NCBI GenBank assembly: GCA_016648135.1
Contig: JADDOH010001972.1
Coordinates: forward strand, 1-64,000
Direction: 5' to 3'
DNA from: Agrypnia vestita
Taxonomy: Eukaryota > Arthropoda > Insecta > Trichoptera > Phryganeidae
Length of the DNA stretch: 64,000 bases
Positions 53,336 to 63,426 of this stretch are shown here, piece after piece; within the stretch, counting starts at the first letter, position 1, and each line of letters opens with the position of its first letter. The translations under genes were made by a program, and so were the position numbers. A model generated the notes under the pieces. The model ran no database searches, was not told where the DNA came from, and was given only the letters and a program-made list of their open reading frames with translations.

Positions 53336-53691
53336 TATTCATTAATTACTTTCAAATTCTAACAAAAGATATCGCGCGGATCTGCAACCCCAGCCCAAAA
53401 TAATTAACGGCATTACAGAATTTGTGTTTTCAAAAACGCTGATGTCAAAAATGTGATCAGCAATTTGTGAACAGCGACCAATTTCCAAAAAGCGCCCAAG
53501 TGCCGCGACGGGCGGTGCGGGAGATCGAACCCCGGATAAGAGGCACTCGGGGAGCGTCCCGGTTCCAGCCTTATCTCGCTCTAGACAAAGCAGTCTTAGC
53601 CAAAATATTTACGACCCTCCCGAATTCTTTGGTGGAGTCATTGTTTTTTGTGAGCGCAATCCTGCTGGCGCCTCGAGGATTATGCTATCGC
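53336..53691. other. non-coding, no recognised feature
   Basis: An 80-codon plus ORF (53467-53709) spans GC-rich DNA and the edge of the foldback element; no motif. Confidence 0.4.
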
Positions 53692-53796
53692 GACACGGCT
53701 TTTCAATAGGCACGATGGCAGAGTTTGACACAGCCTTCTGTAATGTAAGTATAAGTCTACGATACCGAAAATGGCATTATTTCAGTAATAAGCTAA
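53692..53796 (+). repeat. 105-bp target-site duplication, left
   Basis: GACACGGCTTTTCAATAGGC through AGTAATAAGCTAA equals 54951-55055 with 7 mismatches in 105 bp and no gap. Confidence 0.9.
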
Positions 53797-54932
53797 ATGT
53801 AGATCTGCAAAAGGCTTATGATAGGGTTATAAGAGGAACGTTATGGAAGGTACTATCTGATTACAAGGTGAACAGTAAACTTATTTATATACGCAGTTGC
53901 ATCCCTTTACGAGGGGAGTACTGCGTGTGTAAGAATCAATGGATCATTCACACCATGGTTTGATATAACAAAAGGTGTCAAATAGGGTTGCGTAATGTCT
54001 CCATGGCTGTTCAACTTGTATATGGATAATTGTGTGAAAGAACTGGAATGTATGAATATAGAAGCGAAAATGAGTGATTTGATTGTATGCTGTTTACTGT
54101 ACGCGGATGATGCGGTAGTAATGGCAAATAGCGAACAAGACCTACAAAGTCTAGTTGGCAGGATGTATGATGTATGCAAGGAAAGTGACCTTATTATAAA
54201 TGTAAAGAAGTCAAAAGTAATGGTATTCGAGAAGGAGGAAAGTAAGACAACGTGTGAAATACTAGTGGGCAATGAATGTTTGGAACAAGTAGATGAGTTT
54301 GTGTACTTGGGAAGTATATTCGATAGAAGAGGGAATGTTGAGAAAGATATAGAGAGGAGAGTGACTGCCGGGAATAGGGTGAACGGTGCTTTGAATGCAA
54401 TAATTTCTAATAGAAATATGTCTACCGAGGCAAAACTGGCGGTCCATAATGGAGTTCTGGTACCGACACTAATGTATGGAAGTGAAGCCTGGAGCTGGCA
54501 AAAGAGGAACGAAAGTAGATTGAATGCAGTGGAGATGAGGTCCCTTAGACGTATGTGTGGTAAATCCATATATGATAGAGTAAAGAATGAAGATATTAGG
54601 AATGAATAAGTAAAGCTGATCGTAGCATAATACAGAGAATAAAAATAGGGTCGCTCAGGTGGTTTGGGCATGTTGAGCGAGTGAATGAGGAAAGAATGGT
54701 AAGAAATATATATGATGCAAGTGTCGACGGCGCCAGAAAGAGAGGGCGACCACGAAAGACATGGCATGACCAGATTAACCAGATACTGGAAGATGGTCCT
54801 GTTAGAAGCCTGCACAACCGTCGAGCTTGCATGCGAAGATGTATGAATGTAGACGAAGCGAAAGTTGTATGTCAGGACAGAAGAGTATGGCGCTCTATCC
54901 TCTCTGCCTACCCCCACGGGGAAACGGCGTGA
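53797..54932 (+). pseudogene. RTE-like reverse transcriptase, 5' truncated
   Basis: DLQKAYDRVIRGTLWKVLSD is motif A. GVK-stop-GCVMSPWLFNLYMD is motif B, with the usual Gln codon mutated to TAG at about 53980. CLLYADDAVVMANSEQDLQ holds the catalytic YADD. The thumb and C-terminal regions follow (VDEFVYLGSIFDRRGNVEKD, LVPTLMYGSEAWSWQKRNES, RWFGHVERVNEERMVRNIYD, KRGRPRKTWHDQINQILEDG). Frameshifts occur near 53955 and 54610. A 386-codon antisense ORF overlaps it and is a shadow. Confidence 0.9.
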
Positions 54933-54950
54933 TGGTAAGTAAGTAAGTAA
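53797..54950 (+). mobile_element. family A (RTE-like) retrotransposon, longest copy
   Basis: Begins inside the RT domain at motif A and ends with (GTAA)3. It is flanked by the 105-bp duplication. It provides the reference for the shorter family A fragments at 13745, 16938, 31512, 49457, 51664 and 58230. Confidence 0.9.
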
Positions 54951-55055
54951 GACACGGCTTTTCAATAGGCACGATGACAGAGTTTGACACAGCCTTCTGT
55001 AATGTAGGCACACGTCTACGTTACCGAAAATGGCATTATTTCGGTAATAAGCTAA
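54951..55055 (+). repeat. 105-bp target-site duplication, right
   Basis: Partner of 53692-53796; it continues directly into the rest of the foldback left arm. Confidence 0.9.
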
Positions 55056-56362
55056 GTTTTTACGCAAATAATTGCATTATCATCTATCCTATATTTAATT
55101 TCTCGCAAAAACGCCCGCTGCATGTCAAGCCTCAGTAGACATTGCATTGTGTCTATGGCAACGGTTCAAAGACGCGGTGATGGGTACTTAGACGTGACGT
55201 AATTCGCTCTGACCGGTGTTCTAGGACCAAAATGTCCGGCTCAATCTGTCCGGCTCGAGGACCAAAACGACTCTCTCTCGACTCGACTCGGCTCGACTCC
55301 AACCCCGGGAAAGACGAAATATATGTTTAATCTTCGGATTAACAATACCGCTTCCCGAGATCGGATTTTAAAAATTACTAAAGCCACCGATTCTGACTTC
55401 GTTCGAGATAATTAAAACACAATTATTTTATACTTTAGACGATAAAGGAAAATTATGCAAAAATAACTTTTATCAAAATTATTCGAGAATATAATCACGA
55501 GACTATTAAATTACACGTAACAATAATAAAAATTATACGCGGCTACGATCAAAACACAACACATCGTTACCATGAAATATTGTGTTGAAAGAGGCCGTTA
55601 TTCAGATAATTTTCCCTTTTATACCTTCACTTTATTGAGTTTTCAAACAAACACAAGAATTGCCTAGTTATGTTTTCTCCACATTATATTTCTCAAAAAC
55701 TTTATTGATAAAATTAAATAATGTATCGAGTACTTATTCGTAAATATAAAAAAAAAACACTTTTTTTTATTAATTTAAAAAACAAATATATACATATGAA
55801 ATCAAACTCAAATTTTTAAGACATTTTTTAATATAATAAATTGCCAAATTGTTCGATGTATATTTTGGAGACGAAACACCGGTTAAAATAGCGGATTCCA
55901 CAAATTTCAATGTAATTAAAACTGGACCATTTTTTAGAATCCATTCAAAATATTTTCTACTGACATTATGAAAGTATTAAAGAATAAAAGAATAAGTGAT
56001 TTTAGAGAAGAAAATATTTAGAAACGTTTCTAAAAAATGATCCATGTTTTAATATACACATTGAGATTAATAAGATTTTCAATAAAATAAAAGCATAAAA
56101 TTGTGCAATCCGCTGTTTTAACTAAAACACCGGTCTGAGCGAATGACGTCACGCCTCAGTACCCATCACCGTGTCTTTGAACCGTTGCCATAGACACAAT
56201 CCAATGTTTACTGAGGCTTGACGTGAAATTAAAAATATGTAGATGAAAATGCAATTATTTGCGTAAAAACTTAGTTTATTACTGAAATAATGTTATTTTC
56301 AGCAACAGTAGACGTGTACCTACAATATAGAATGTTAATTCAAAATCTGTCATGCCTATTAT

Positions 56363-57119
56363 GTTTTTTTTTTCAAAAAATTCCCATCAATGATAGTTTA
56401 ACATGTAGGTGTCTTAATTATTGTCATTAATATAAATAAAAATAATTAATCAACTCCTTGTAAAAAATCACTCATCAATTTCATTCATCAATCATCAATC
56501 ATCAATCATCAATCAATTTCTACCTGAACTTCAGACCCTTCAAAACACAATACTTAATTTATAACAAAATAATATAAACCTGAAGTGATAAACAAGGAAA
56601 CGTACCCCACCAAGTCTTAACCGCATTACGCGTCTTTACCAAGCTTCAAAAATTTTCCCGTAAATTATTTTTTATTTACGCCCGAATCCGATTTGTGTCA
56701 TTCGGTTATCTTTCTTCTCTCATTTGTACCTCCGCGTCTGCGAGGGTCGAAGTGCGCAACGACTCTGGTCCTGAAAATCGAGGTACACCTATATGCGAAA
56801 CGTGTGACACGATTTTAAAACATGATTTCGTGATTTGAACCGAGGGTTTGGCGACATAAAAAAGGAGCGTTCTTGAGAAAACGTCGTCTAATGCGATTTC
56901 AAGTGTTTGTTAGGTGTATTTTTATATCCACTTGAGAAAAAGGATTATTTAAGAGAAGATTTCTTGAGTTCATGTTTTAGTGGAATTATTTCTCAAAACA
57001 ATTTTCGGTTTCTTATTGCTAATGTTAAGCTTGTTTTATTTAGAACTTGTCAATAAATTTAAATATTTATAAAACAAGGTTTCACGTCAAACATTTTTAG
57101 ATTAAATAAAACACAATCA
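56363..57119. other. non-coding; ATCAATC microsatellite
   Basis: 56468-56515 is an (ATCATCA)n-type run. 56640-56860 is less AT-rich. No gene recognised. Confidence 0.45.
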
Positions 57120-57197
57120 TATTTTCGATGTTTATAGCGTAAACTTTGTGGTTAGACGTAATTATTAATTTTAATTGGCGGATAATATTATACATAA

Positions 57198-57669
57198 ATA
57201 AAATATCAAACAAAGTTACTAAAAGTTTGCCAGATAACATTAAATAATAGCTTATGCAAACTTATAATAAATTCTAAAGACAAAGTCGACTCGCTAAATC
57301 ATTCCGGTATTCATAAACTAAATTGTAAAGACTGTTCGGCTCTTTATATAGGTAAAACGGCACGTAATTTTAATGTTAGAGTAAAGGAACACATTAGATG
57401 TCTCGATAACAGTAACTTTTTCGAATTCGCGAACCATCTTTTGGAAACAGGCCACACGTTTAAAAAGGAAAACGGTATCGAGATTCTACATGTAAATAAT
57501 AGGGACCTTAGATTAGATAACTTAGAAATACTAGAAAGAAAAAAAAACGCCTGAACACTAAAGCCAATATAATTAGCAACCAGATAAATTTTATGAATGC
57601 CCTTTACTTGACATCCACTTTTCAATTACCCCCACCATAGCTGTTGCCACGCCCCCGTTCAAAAAATGA
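57198..57669 (+). pseudogene. PLE GIY-YIG endonuclease and C-terminus
   Basis: The frame from 57198 reads LIINSKDKVDSLNHSGIHKL, NCKDCSALYIGKTARNFN, VRVKEHIRCLDNSNFFEFAN and HLLETGHTFKKENGIEILHV. GIH and YIG are the two motif strands (normally GIY and YIG), followed by the R---H (RVKEH) helix residues and the AxHL--TGH motif typical of Penelope proteins. The CxxC-like NCKDC between the strands is also a PLE feature. One base change in an A-run near 57540-57547 shifts the frame; the tail LNTKANIISNQINF then runs to TGA. The GIY-to-GIH change affects a catalytic-motif Tyr. The protein would nick target DNA for retrotransposition if intact. Confidence 0.88.
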
Positions 57670-57708
57670 TTTGTTTGCTAGAATAGATAATGGATAGTTA
57701 GTCTGCGT

Positions 57709-57750
57709 CTGTCCTGATGAAGATACGGTGGTATCGAAACCGGTAGACGT
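57709..57750 (+). ncRNA. hammerhead ribozyme (reference copy)
   Basis: GUC-CUGAUGA, A, stem II GAUAC/GUAUC with loop GGUG, GAAA, stem III ACC/GGU without loop, H17 = A at 57745, then GAC pairing with GUC. All core nucleotides are conserved. Predicted cleavage is after 57745. The minimal stem III is characteristic of PLE hammerheads, which are thought to act best as dimers. Confidence 0.87.
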
Positions 57751-57790
57751 GAAGTTACAGTAATTAAGTGGTTAATACAAAGTTGTTTAA

Positions 57791-58216
57791 TTAAAATAAA
57801 AATAATTAAAACACAATCACTTTGCGTAAAACCGCGATCTAGATAATACGCTTTCTTCTTTGTTATTAGTTTTATAATGTAAAATCGTTGTTAAGAGAAA
57901 CCTACTGATAACCAAATACGGTTAGAGTCTGCTATAAAAATACATCTTCTGGTCAATTGTTGACCTGTTTATGCCAAGTTTATATAATTCATATAATAAG
58001 TAATTCATATATTTATAAGTTTATATAATTTTATTAAGTTCATATAATTCTCTCCTCATTCAATCGTCTCACCTAAGTGATTGTTTCTTAATAATATTCA
58101 CTGTGCTAAGATATGCCTTTATTCTATACTAATTTATTCATTCATCCCATTGGTTATTGAATTACTTAAGTATGTTTATACTTCCATTATTTTGGTTCTT
58201 TTTTATTTTGTTTATA
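57791..58216. other. non-coding, no recognised feature
   Basis: AT-rich; nothing recognised. Confidence 0.4.
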
Positions 58217-58769
58217 GTTTATAGATCGAATAGGGGAATAGGGTGAATGGTGCTTTGAACGCAATAGTTTCTAATAGAAATATGTCTACCGAGGTAAAAC
58301 CAGCGGTACATAATGAATTCTGGTACCAACACTGATGTATGGAAGCGAAGCCTGGAGCTGGCAGAAGAGGAACGAAAATAGATTGAATGCAGTGGAGATG
58401 AGATCCCTCAGGCAAATCAATTTATGATAGAGTAAAGAATGTAGATATTAGGAATGAATGTAAAGCTGATCTTAGCATAATTAACAGAATTAAAAAAGGG
58501 TCCCTCAGATGGTTTGGGCAAGAATGGTAAGAAAGATATATAATGCAAGTGCTGATGGCGCCAGAAAGAGAGGGCGACCGTGGAAGACGTGGCATGACCA
58601 GATTAACCAGATAATGGATAAAGATGGTCCCGTTAGAAGCCTCAACAACCGTCGAGCTTGCATGCGAAGATGTATGAATGTGGATGAGGCGAGAGTTGTT
58701 TGTCAGGACAGGAGAGTGTGGCGCTCTATTCTCTCTGCCTGATGGTAAGTAAGTAAGTTTATAGATCGA
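58217..58769 (+). mobile_element. family A retrotransposon with 13-bp target duplication
   Basis: GTTTATAGATCGA at 58217-58229 and 58757-58769 flanks a 5'-truncated copy ending in (GTAA)n. Coding pieces are NGALNAIVSNRNMSTE, then LMYGSEAWSWQKRNE-like and KRGRPWKTWHDQINQIMDKD sequence, with deletions (about 58410 and the GHVER segment) and frameshifts. Confidence 0.9.
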
Positions 58770-59662
58770 TGTAACTTCAGTGTTTATTTTTTAAATATAT
58801 CTTTATGCCAAAATATTACAATATAAGTGACTATACAAAGATATCATTTTAAAATAGTAAAAATAAATACATCATATTTTATCTTAAAACAAAGAAGAAG
58901 AAGAATACGAAAAAAATAATTTCAATGTGAAGAACGAAATGGATGCATCTAGGTGTGGTAAAATATAATATCATCATCATCTTCATCCCCTAGTCCTAGT
59001 AAGGTCGTGGGCCCAAAGACTCGACAAGACAACAACAAAATATAACTTAAAAATATATATATTTTTTAAATCATTAATTTAACGTCGACCGGTTTCGACA
59101 CCGCCGTACCTTCGTCGGGACGAACGAAAAAAAAAAAATGTCAACTATTTTCAATCACCGCGCGCACCGGTCCGCTTTTAATCCGGCGGGCCCGCGATGA
59201 TCACTTGCAGTCGCGTGCCGGCCGCGCATCGCCACTCGTTTGTTCGGGATTAGCATATGAATGCGCGCGCCGCACCGGTGCGCGTGCAGGGAGAGGAGGG
59301 AGTCCCGCAGTCGCGTAAAATATTCAGGAAGAAAGCAGACATCAAACGGTTACTATTTTATTCATTTTCTTGACAATCCCTCGATTCGCGTTAGGGTGAA
59401 AGCGCTTCGTAAAATCGCAACGTCTGGATACCAGGCGCGTGCGGTGAGAGCAAGAAGCGTGACTTTTATTTAAACATATATTTGGAAAAAAAAACGAAAT
59501 TAAATACTTATCTGACAGAATATTATGAAATATTAAAATCTGAATAATATGTTAATAATTACTCTGATAGGAATATTACGAGATATATATCTTATTTTGG
59601 TATATTTTCAAAATATATGCATGGGAATAGTCATGCTTCTTGTTCTCACTGAACGCCCCTGC
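58770..59662. other. unassigned; degenerate PLE end and GC-rich island
   Basis: 59045-59125 is a PLE terminal-repeat end with a minus-strand hammerhead whose core reads CCGACGA (one change), with GAC/GUC stem I and GAAACC retained. 59150-59310 is CpG-rich. No gene recognised. Confidence 0.55.
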
Positions 59663-60010
59663 TGGATACAGGGTGTCTCGTAGCTAATAGCAAAAACTTT
59701 ACAGGTGGATTCCTGCTTTGATAGATTCGGATTTTTTTTCAAATATGTTTTACATTTTTTTTTGCAAAAAGTTGAAGTAGGTATCATTACAGTAACTTTA
59801 TCGATTATGAAAAATTCATTCGCTGTAGTACAACCCAAATAAAATGACATTTTAGTTGACTTGTATTAAAGCGAACGAATTTATCATAATCGATAATATA
59901 TAAGTTAATGTAAGGATAGTTCAACTTTTTGCAAAAATAAGTCAGAAATATTGAAAGAGAAAAATGCAAAATATCGATATATACTTGCTTGAACAATTGA
60001 AAATTGACGA
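59663..60010. repeat. foldback family F, left terminus to beyond centre
   Basis: ATACAGGGTGTCTCGTAGCT, TAGCAAAAACTTTACAGGTG, AAAATTCATTCGCTGTAGTA, then the inverse centre TTGTATTAAAGCGAACGAAT. The right terminus is missing. Confidence 0.82.
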
Positions 60011-60568
60011 ATATAAAAACAAAAACAAATTTTCCATTCACGCACGTGTGTAAATAAGTATTTAGCTTTCAAAAATAGATATTCCTTTTTTTTCAAAATA
60101 GTGGTCATTACTGCTTTTATTACTATTTACATAATTGGATATTGCTGTCTTTGCTTTTTACACAATGAGGATACTACTTCTTTTGCTTTTAAAAATGATT
60201 TGGAAAAATGATTTATGGCAAGGTAGAGCTGTTTTTCCGATAAAATTTATTAAAAATCATGGAGGTGACCAATTGTTTTTTTATTGGTATTTGTTAAGGT
60301 ACATATTAAACAATTATTTTATTGGAAAATTTAAAAAAACGTAAAATGGCCGCGTCGTGTCTATTTCCGTAAAACTCCTCCGTGACGCTCTTGCAACTTT
60401 CCCCAGTGCAGGTTTGTTGGAGATCGTGCACTTATAGAGAAATGAAATATGTATTGTATAACCGGTAATAACTTTGGTATGATCATTTCATTATGTTATC
60501 ATAATGTCTTCTACGTTTATATGGAGCCAACGGTAGTGCAAATGAGAAGGAAATATATTTTTTCATAG
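60011..60568. other. non-coding, no recognised feature
   Basis: Nothing recognised. Confidence 0.4.
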
Positions 60569-61196
60569 TCACACAAAACCTATGTTTAGTAGAATAGTAA
60601 AGTATGTTTAGTAGAGACGACAAGGCTAAGAATAATATCGAAAAAAGACTGACTACGGGAAACGAAGTCAATGGTGCTCTAAATACAATAATGGCCAATA
60701 AGAATCTGTCAAAGGAAGCAAGACTAGCGGTACATAATAGCGTTCTAGTGACAACCTTGATGTACGGAAGTGAAGTCTGGAATTAGCAAAAGAGGGATGA
60801 AAATAGACTGAATGCGGTGGAAATGCGGTCACTATGACGCTTGTGTGGAAAATCTTTGATCGATAGAGTGAGGAATGAACGAAATAGAATAAAGAAAGGA
60901 GTGCTGAGATGGTCGATCATGTGGAACGTATGAACAAGGAAAGGATGCTTAAGAAAATATATGAGGCGAGTTTTGAAGGCAACAGGAATAGAGAGCGTCC
61001 GCGAAAGACCTGGCACGATCAGACACTACAAGTATTTGAGGATGGCCCTGTTGAAAGCCGCAACAACCGCAGAACCTGCATGAGAAGATGTATGAATGTG
61101 GCCGAAGCAAAAGTGGTACGCCAGAATAGAAGAGTGTGGCATTCAACCCAGCGGGGATACGGCGTGACGGTTAGTTAGTTGGTTCACACAAAACCT
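60569..61196 (+). mobile_element. family B retrotransposon with 13-bp target duplication
   Basis: TCACACAAAACCT at 60569-60581 and 61184-61196 flanks a 5'-truncated family B copy with a (GTTA)n tail. Its first 20 bases (ATGTTTAGTAGA) are repeated once just inside the left end. Coding pieces are KNNIEKRLTTGNEVNGALNT, IMANKNLSKEARLAVHNSVL, YGSEVWN then a stop, and after frameshifts KKIYEASFEGNRNRERPRKT and TCMRRCMNVAEAKVVRQNRR. Confidence 0.9.
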
Positions 61197-61859
61197 CTCG
61201 GCGGTTGACCTATGCAACAAATTATTCCTATTCACTATGATACGAGAATCAGGCAATATCTTCCTCGAGGCGTACAAACAATAATATTGAAAATACGGCC
61301 TAGGGTTGTTTGCTATGACAAATCGAAATCATCGTTCGCAAACAAGTACACTTTTTACGGTGACATCTGTAAGGGGCCGCGACAAAGGGAGGAATCCGCG
61401 TGCCCCCATTTTAATCACCCCCCGAGATAAGGGCGGATATGACCATTTAAAGGGACGAGCACAAAGCCGGCTTCATCATGTCAACGATGTCGTCCGGAGT
61501 GCATAAATTATTCTAATGCAATGTAATAGGCAAAATTAATAAATGAGATGTTTACTTTTGATGCAATACACGCTCGTACGTGTATTGTGGTGTCACGAGT
61601 GGACTACTGTATTAGTATTTATGCTGGGGAACCAAAATTTCAGCTGGATAGAATAAAATTTACAGGGTGTGGTCATAGCTAGTAGCAATTGAACACGGAA
61701 GACGTTTTACTTTTATAAAATAAAGTATGTAGTTGTTGCAAGAGTAGCGTACTACTACTTTTCTGAAATTATTGTACCTCGTGCTAAAATTGCTAGGTAA
61801 CACGTTTACGTATCTTCTTCTTTTTCTTTCGGTAGATCTGTTGACCTGTGCTACAGAAA
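61197..61859. other. unassigned; short family F terminus
   Basis: 61662-61695 (ACAGGGTGTGGTCATAGCTA then GTAGC) resembles the family F left terminus. 61370-61500 is GC-rich. No gene recognised. Confidence 0.45.
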
Positions 61860-62075
61860 ACTACGTCTCCCGAGATGACGAGGTCCAGCTATCCCTCCAT
61901 CTTTTCGGTGGTCTTCCCGGTAGGCGTCGTCCAGAGGGGATTAGCTGCTGTATGCACGAATCTGTCACTGTCCATTCTGGCTACGTGATCCCACCAGAAT
62001 CTCTTTCTGAATCTATTCCATCGTGCTATGTCCTCTATTTTGCAAGATTTACCTATCAAAAATGAAAATATAGTT
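61860..62075 (-). pseudogene. RTE-like retrotransposon C-terminal fragment (family G)
   Basis: The minus strand reads EDIARWNRFRKRFWWDHVAR, MDSDRFVHTAANPLWTTPTG then K--EKMEG. This is the W-DHVARM-DDR and PGR-KRW type C-terminus of RTE-like proteins, with the second motif frame-broken. Confidence 0.7.
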
Positions 62076-63354
62076 TTGACTGCAAGAGTGAGAAAATTAT
62101 GTATCAGAATTTGAACATTACGTAACTTCCTGATCACAAAGTGGGTACCATCCACTGCCATCTTTGCTCGCTGGCTGAGCTCCGCTTTTCCAAGTACGGG
62201 TTAATACAGGGATCTTGCTACCCGGCTTGCGGCTCCTATCCTCCTATCTATGAGATCTTCTTCTTCATCAGCCTTCGTCTTTCCACTGCTGGATATAGGC
62301 CTCTTCCTTATTTTTCCAGTCTTCCCTGTAGTTAGCTAACGACGAATTCGAATTTGGTCGTTTATAATTGGTTATTGATGTCATGTCTATCTCTTGTTTT
62401 TAGATTTTTGAATTTTACATTTCATTTTATTTTACTGTCATTTTTATTGCTTCTTGATTTTTAGATTTGATTTGTTTACAATTATTTCATTTTGTTGTAA
62501 TTTTGTTGCTTCTTGAATTTCAGACATAATTATTTTAATTTGTTGTAGTTTATTGATTGTTAACATTCATATTTGATTTGATAACTATTATTTCATTTGA
62601 TGTAATTTTGTTATACTTTATGTTAAGTAATGTTTTATTTTTCTTTATATATCACTTTATTCATTGTTTTTGATAGAATTATACCTTATCTCCTTTTTTT
62701 ATTATTATCTATCAATCTAAACATGTTTATATATATTGTTTCTTTAATAGTACGTTGTACCGTGTATTAATTAAATAAATAAATAAATAAATAATTGTAG
62801 CCATTTCTTTCCCCCCACAGCGACAATATCATCGGCCCATCTCTTTTGAGGTCTTCCGATGCCTATTTTATTTTCCCAAGGTCTCCATTTCAGAACTCTG
62901 TGAGGCCTTGTTGTAGTATTCTGTATTGCAATATCTATGAGATATCCTTTATAAATTATTTATCATTATTATTTTTGTTACGTATAGTTTGACCAGATTC
63001 TCGACATAACATTGGTCAAATCACACAACTAGAGGGAATTTAAACAAACCAAATTTCTGTTATTATGCGTAATGAGAATGTCATAAAAGCAGCCTGAAAA
63101 TAATATGCACAGTGGCGTAACTCATTAATTTTGCGGTTTTACATATTTGCGGGCGCCGGCCGCACTGTCAATCCGGGAGATATACAAATGATTTTGCAAA
63201 ATCTGGCATAAAATTAACCGCATTGATATTACAACAGTTTGTTTATTATTAATTTTAGAAATAATAATACATTTTATAAGCCACTTTGATTAATTTTTCT
63301 TCGAAAAATTTCGATAGTACTGAAATAAAGATGAAATAAAAACTGTTGCACAAA
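62076..63354. other. unassigned; probable LINE 3' ends
   Basis: 62225-62340 and 62815-62945 (minus strand) have the composition and word content of RTE-like 3' regions (CCTCTTCCTTATTTTTCCAG; CATCTCTTTTGAGGTCTTCC), but I cannot translate them confidently. 62780-62795 is (AAAT)n. Confidence 0.4.
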
Positions 63355-63426
63355 GCGTCCTTGATGTGAATCTACTCACGAAAAGAGCGCTATATAAATG
63401 ATCCTATTATTATTATTATTATTATG
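63355..63426 (+). mobile_element. L2-like 3' tail
   Basis: CTCACGAAAAGAGCGCTATA, TAAATGATCC and (ATT)6. Confidence 0.72.

Larger units (their letters stand above)
53692..56362. mobile_element. large foldback element (about 250-bp arms) split by a LINE
   Basis: The left arm (53692-53796, repeated 54951-55250) and right arm (56100-56362) are inverted copies. Shared pieces are ATTATTTC-GTAATAA-CTAA, TTTTTACGCAAATAATTGCA, TCAAGCCTCAGTA and GTGTCTATGGCAACGGTTCA. The 55251-56099 centre is AT-rich and non-coding. Superfamily unknown. Confidence 0.85.
57120..57790 (+). mobile_element. Penelope-like element: GIY-YIG region plus hammerhead terminal repeat
   Basis: TTCGATGTTTATAGCGTAAA (shared with 45508) precedes the coding region. 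The stop at 57667-57669 is followed after 39 bp by an intact hammerhead and the AAGTGGTTAATACAAAGTTG end. This coding-plus-ribozyme order is what is known for Penelope-like elements and ties the other hammerhead copies to PLEs. RT is absent (5' truncation). Confidence 0.87.

Noticed and set aside
53907..55067. 386-codon minus-strand ORF, the longest in the window
   Set aside because: It is antisense to the family A reverse transcriptase, whose plus-strand frame has recognisable RT motifs. Similar antisense ORFs occur opposite other family A copies.
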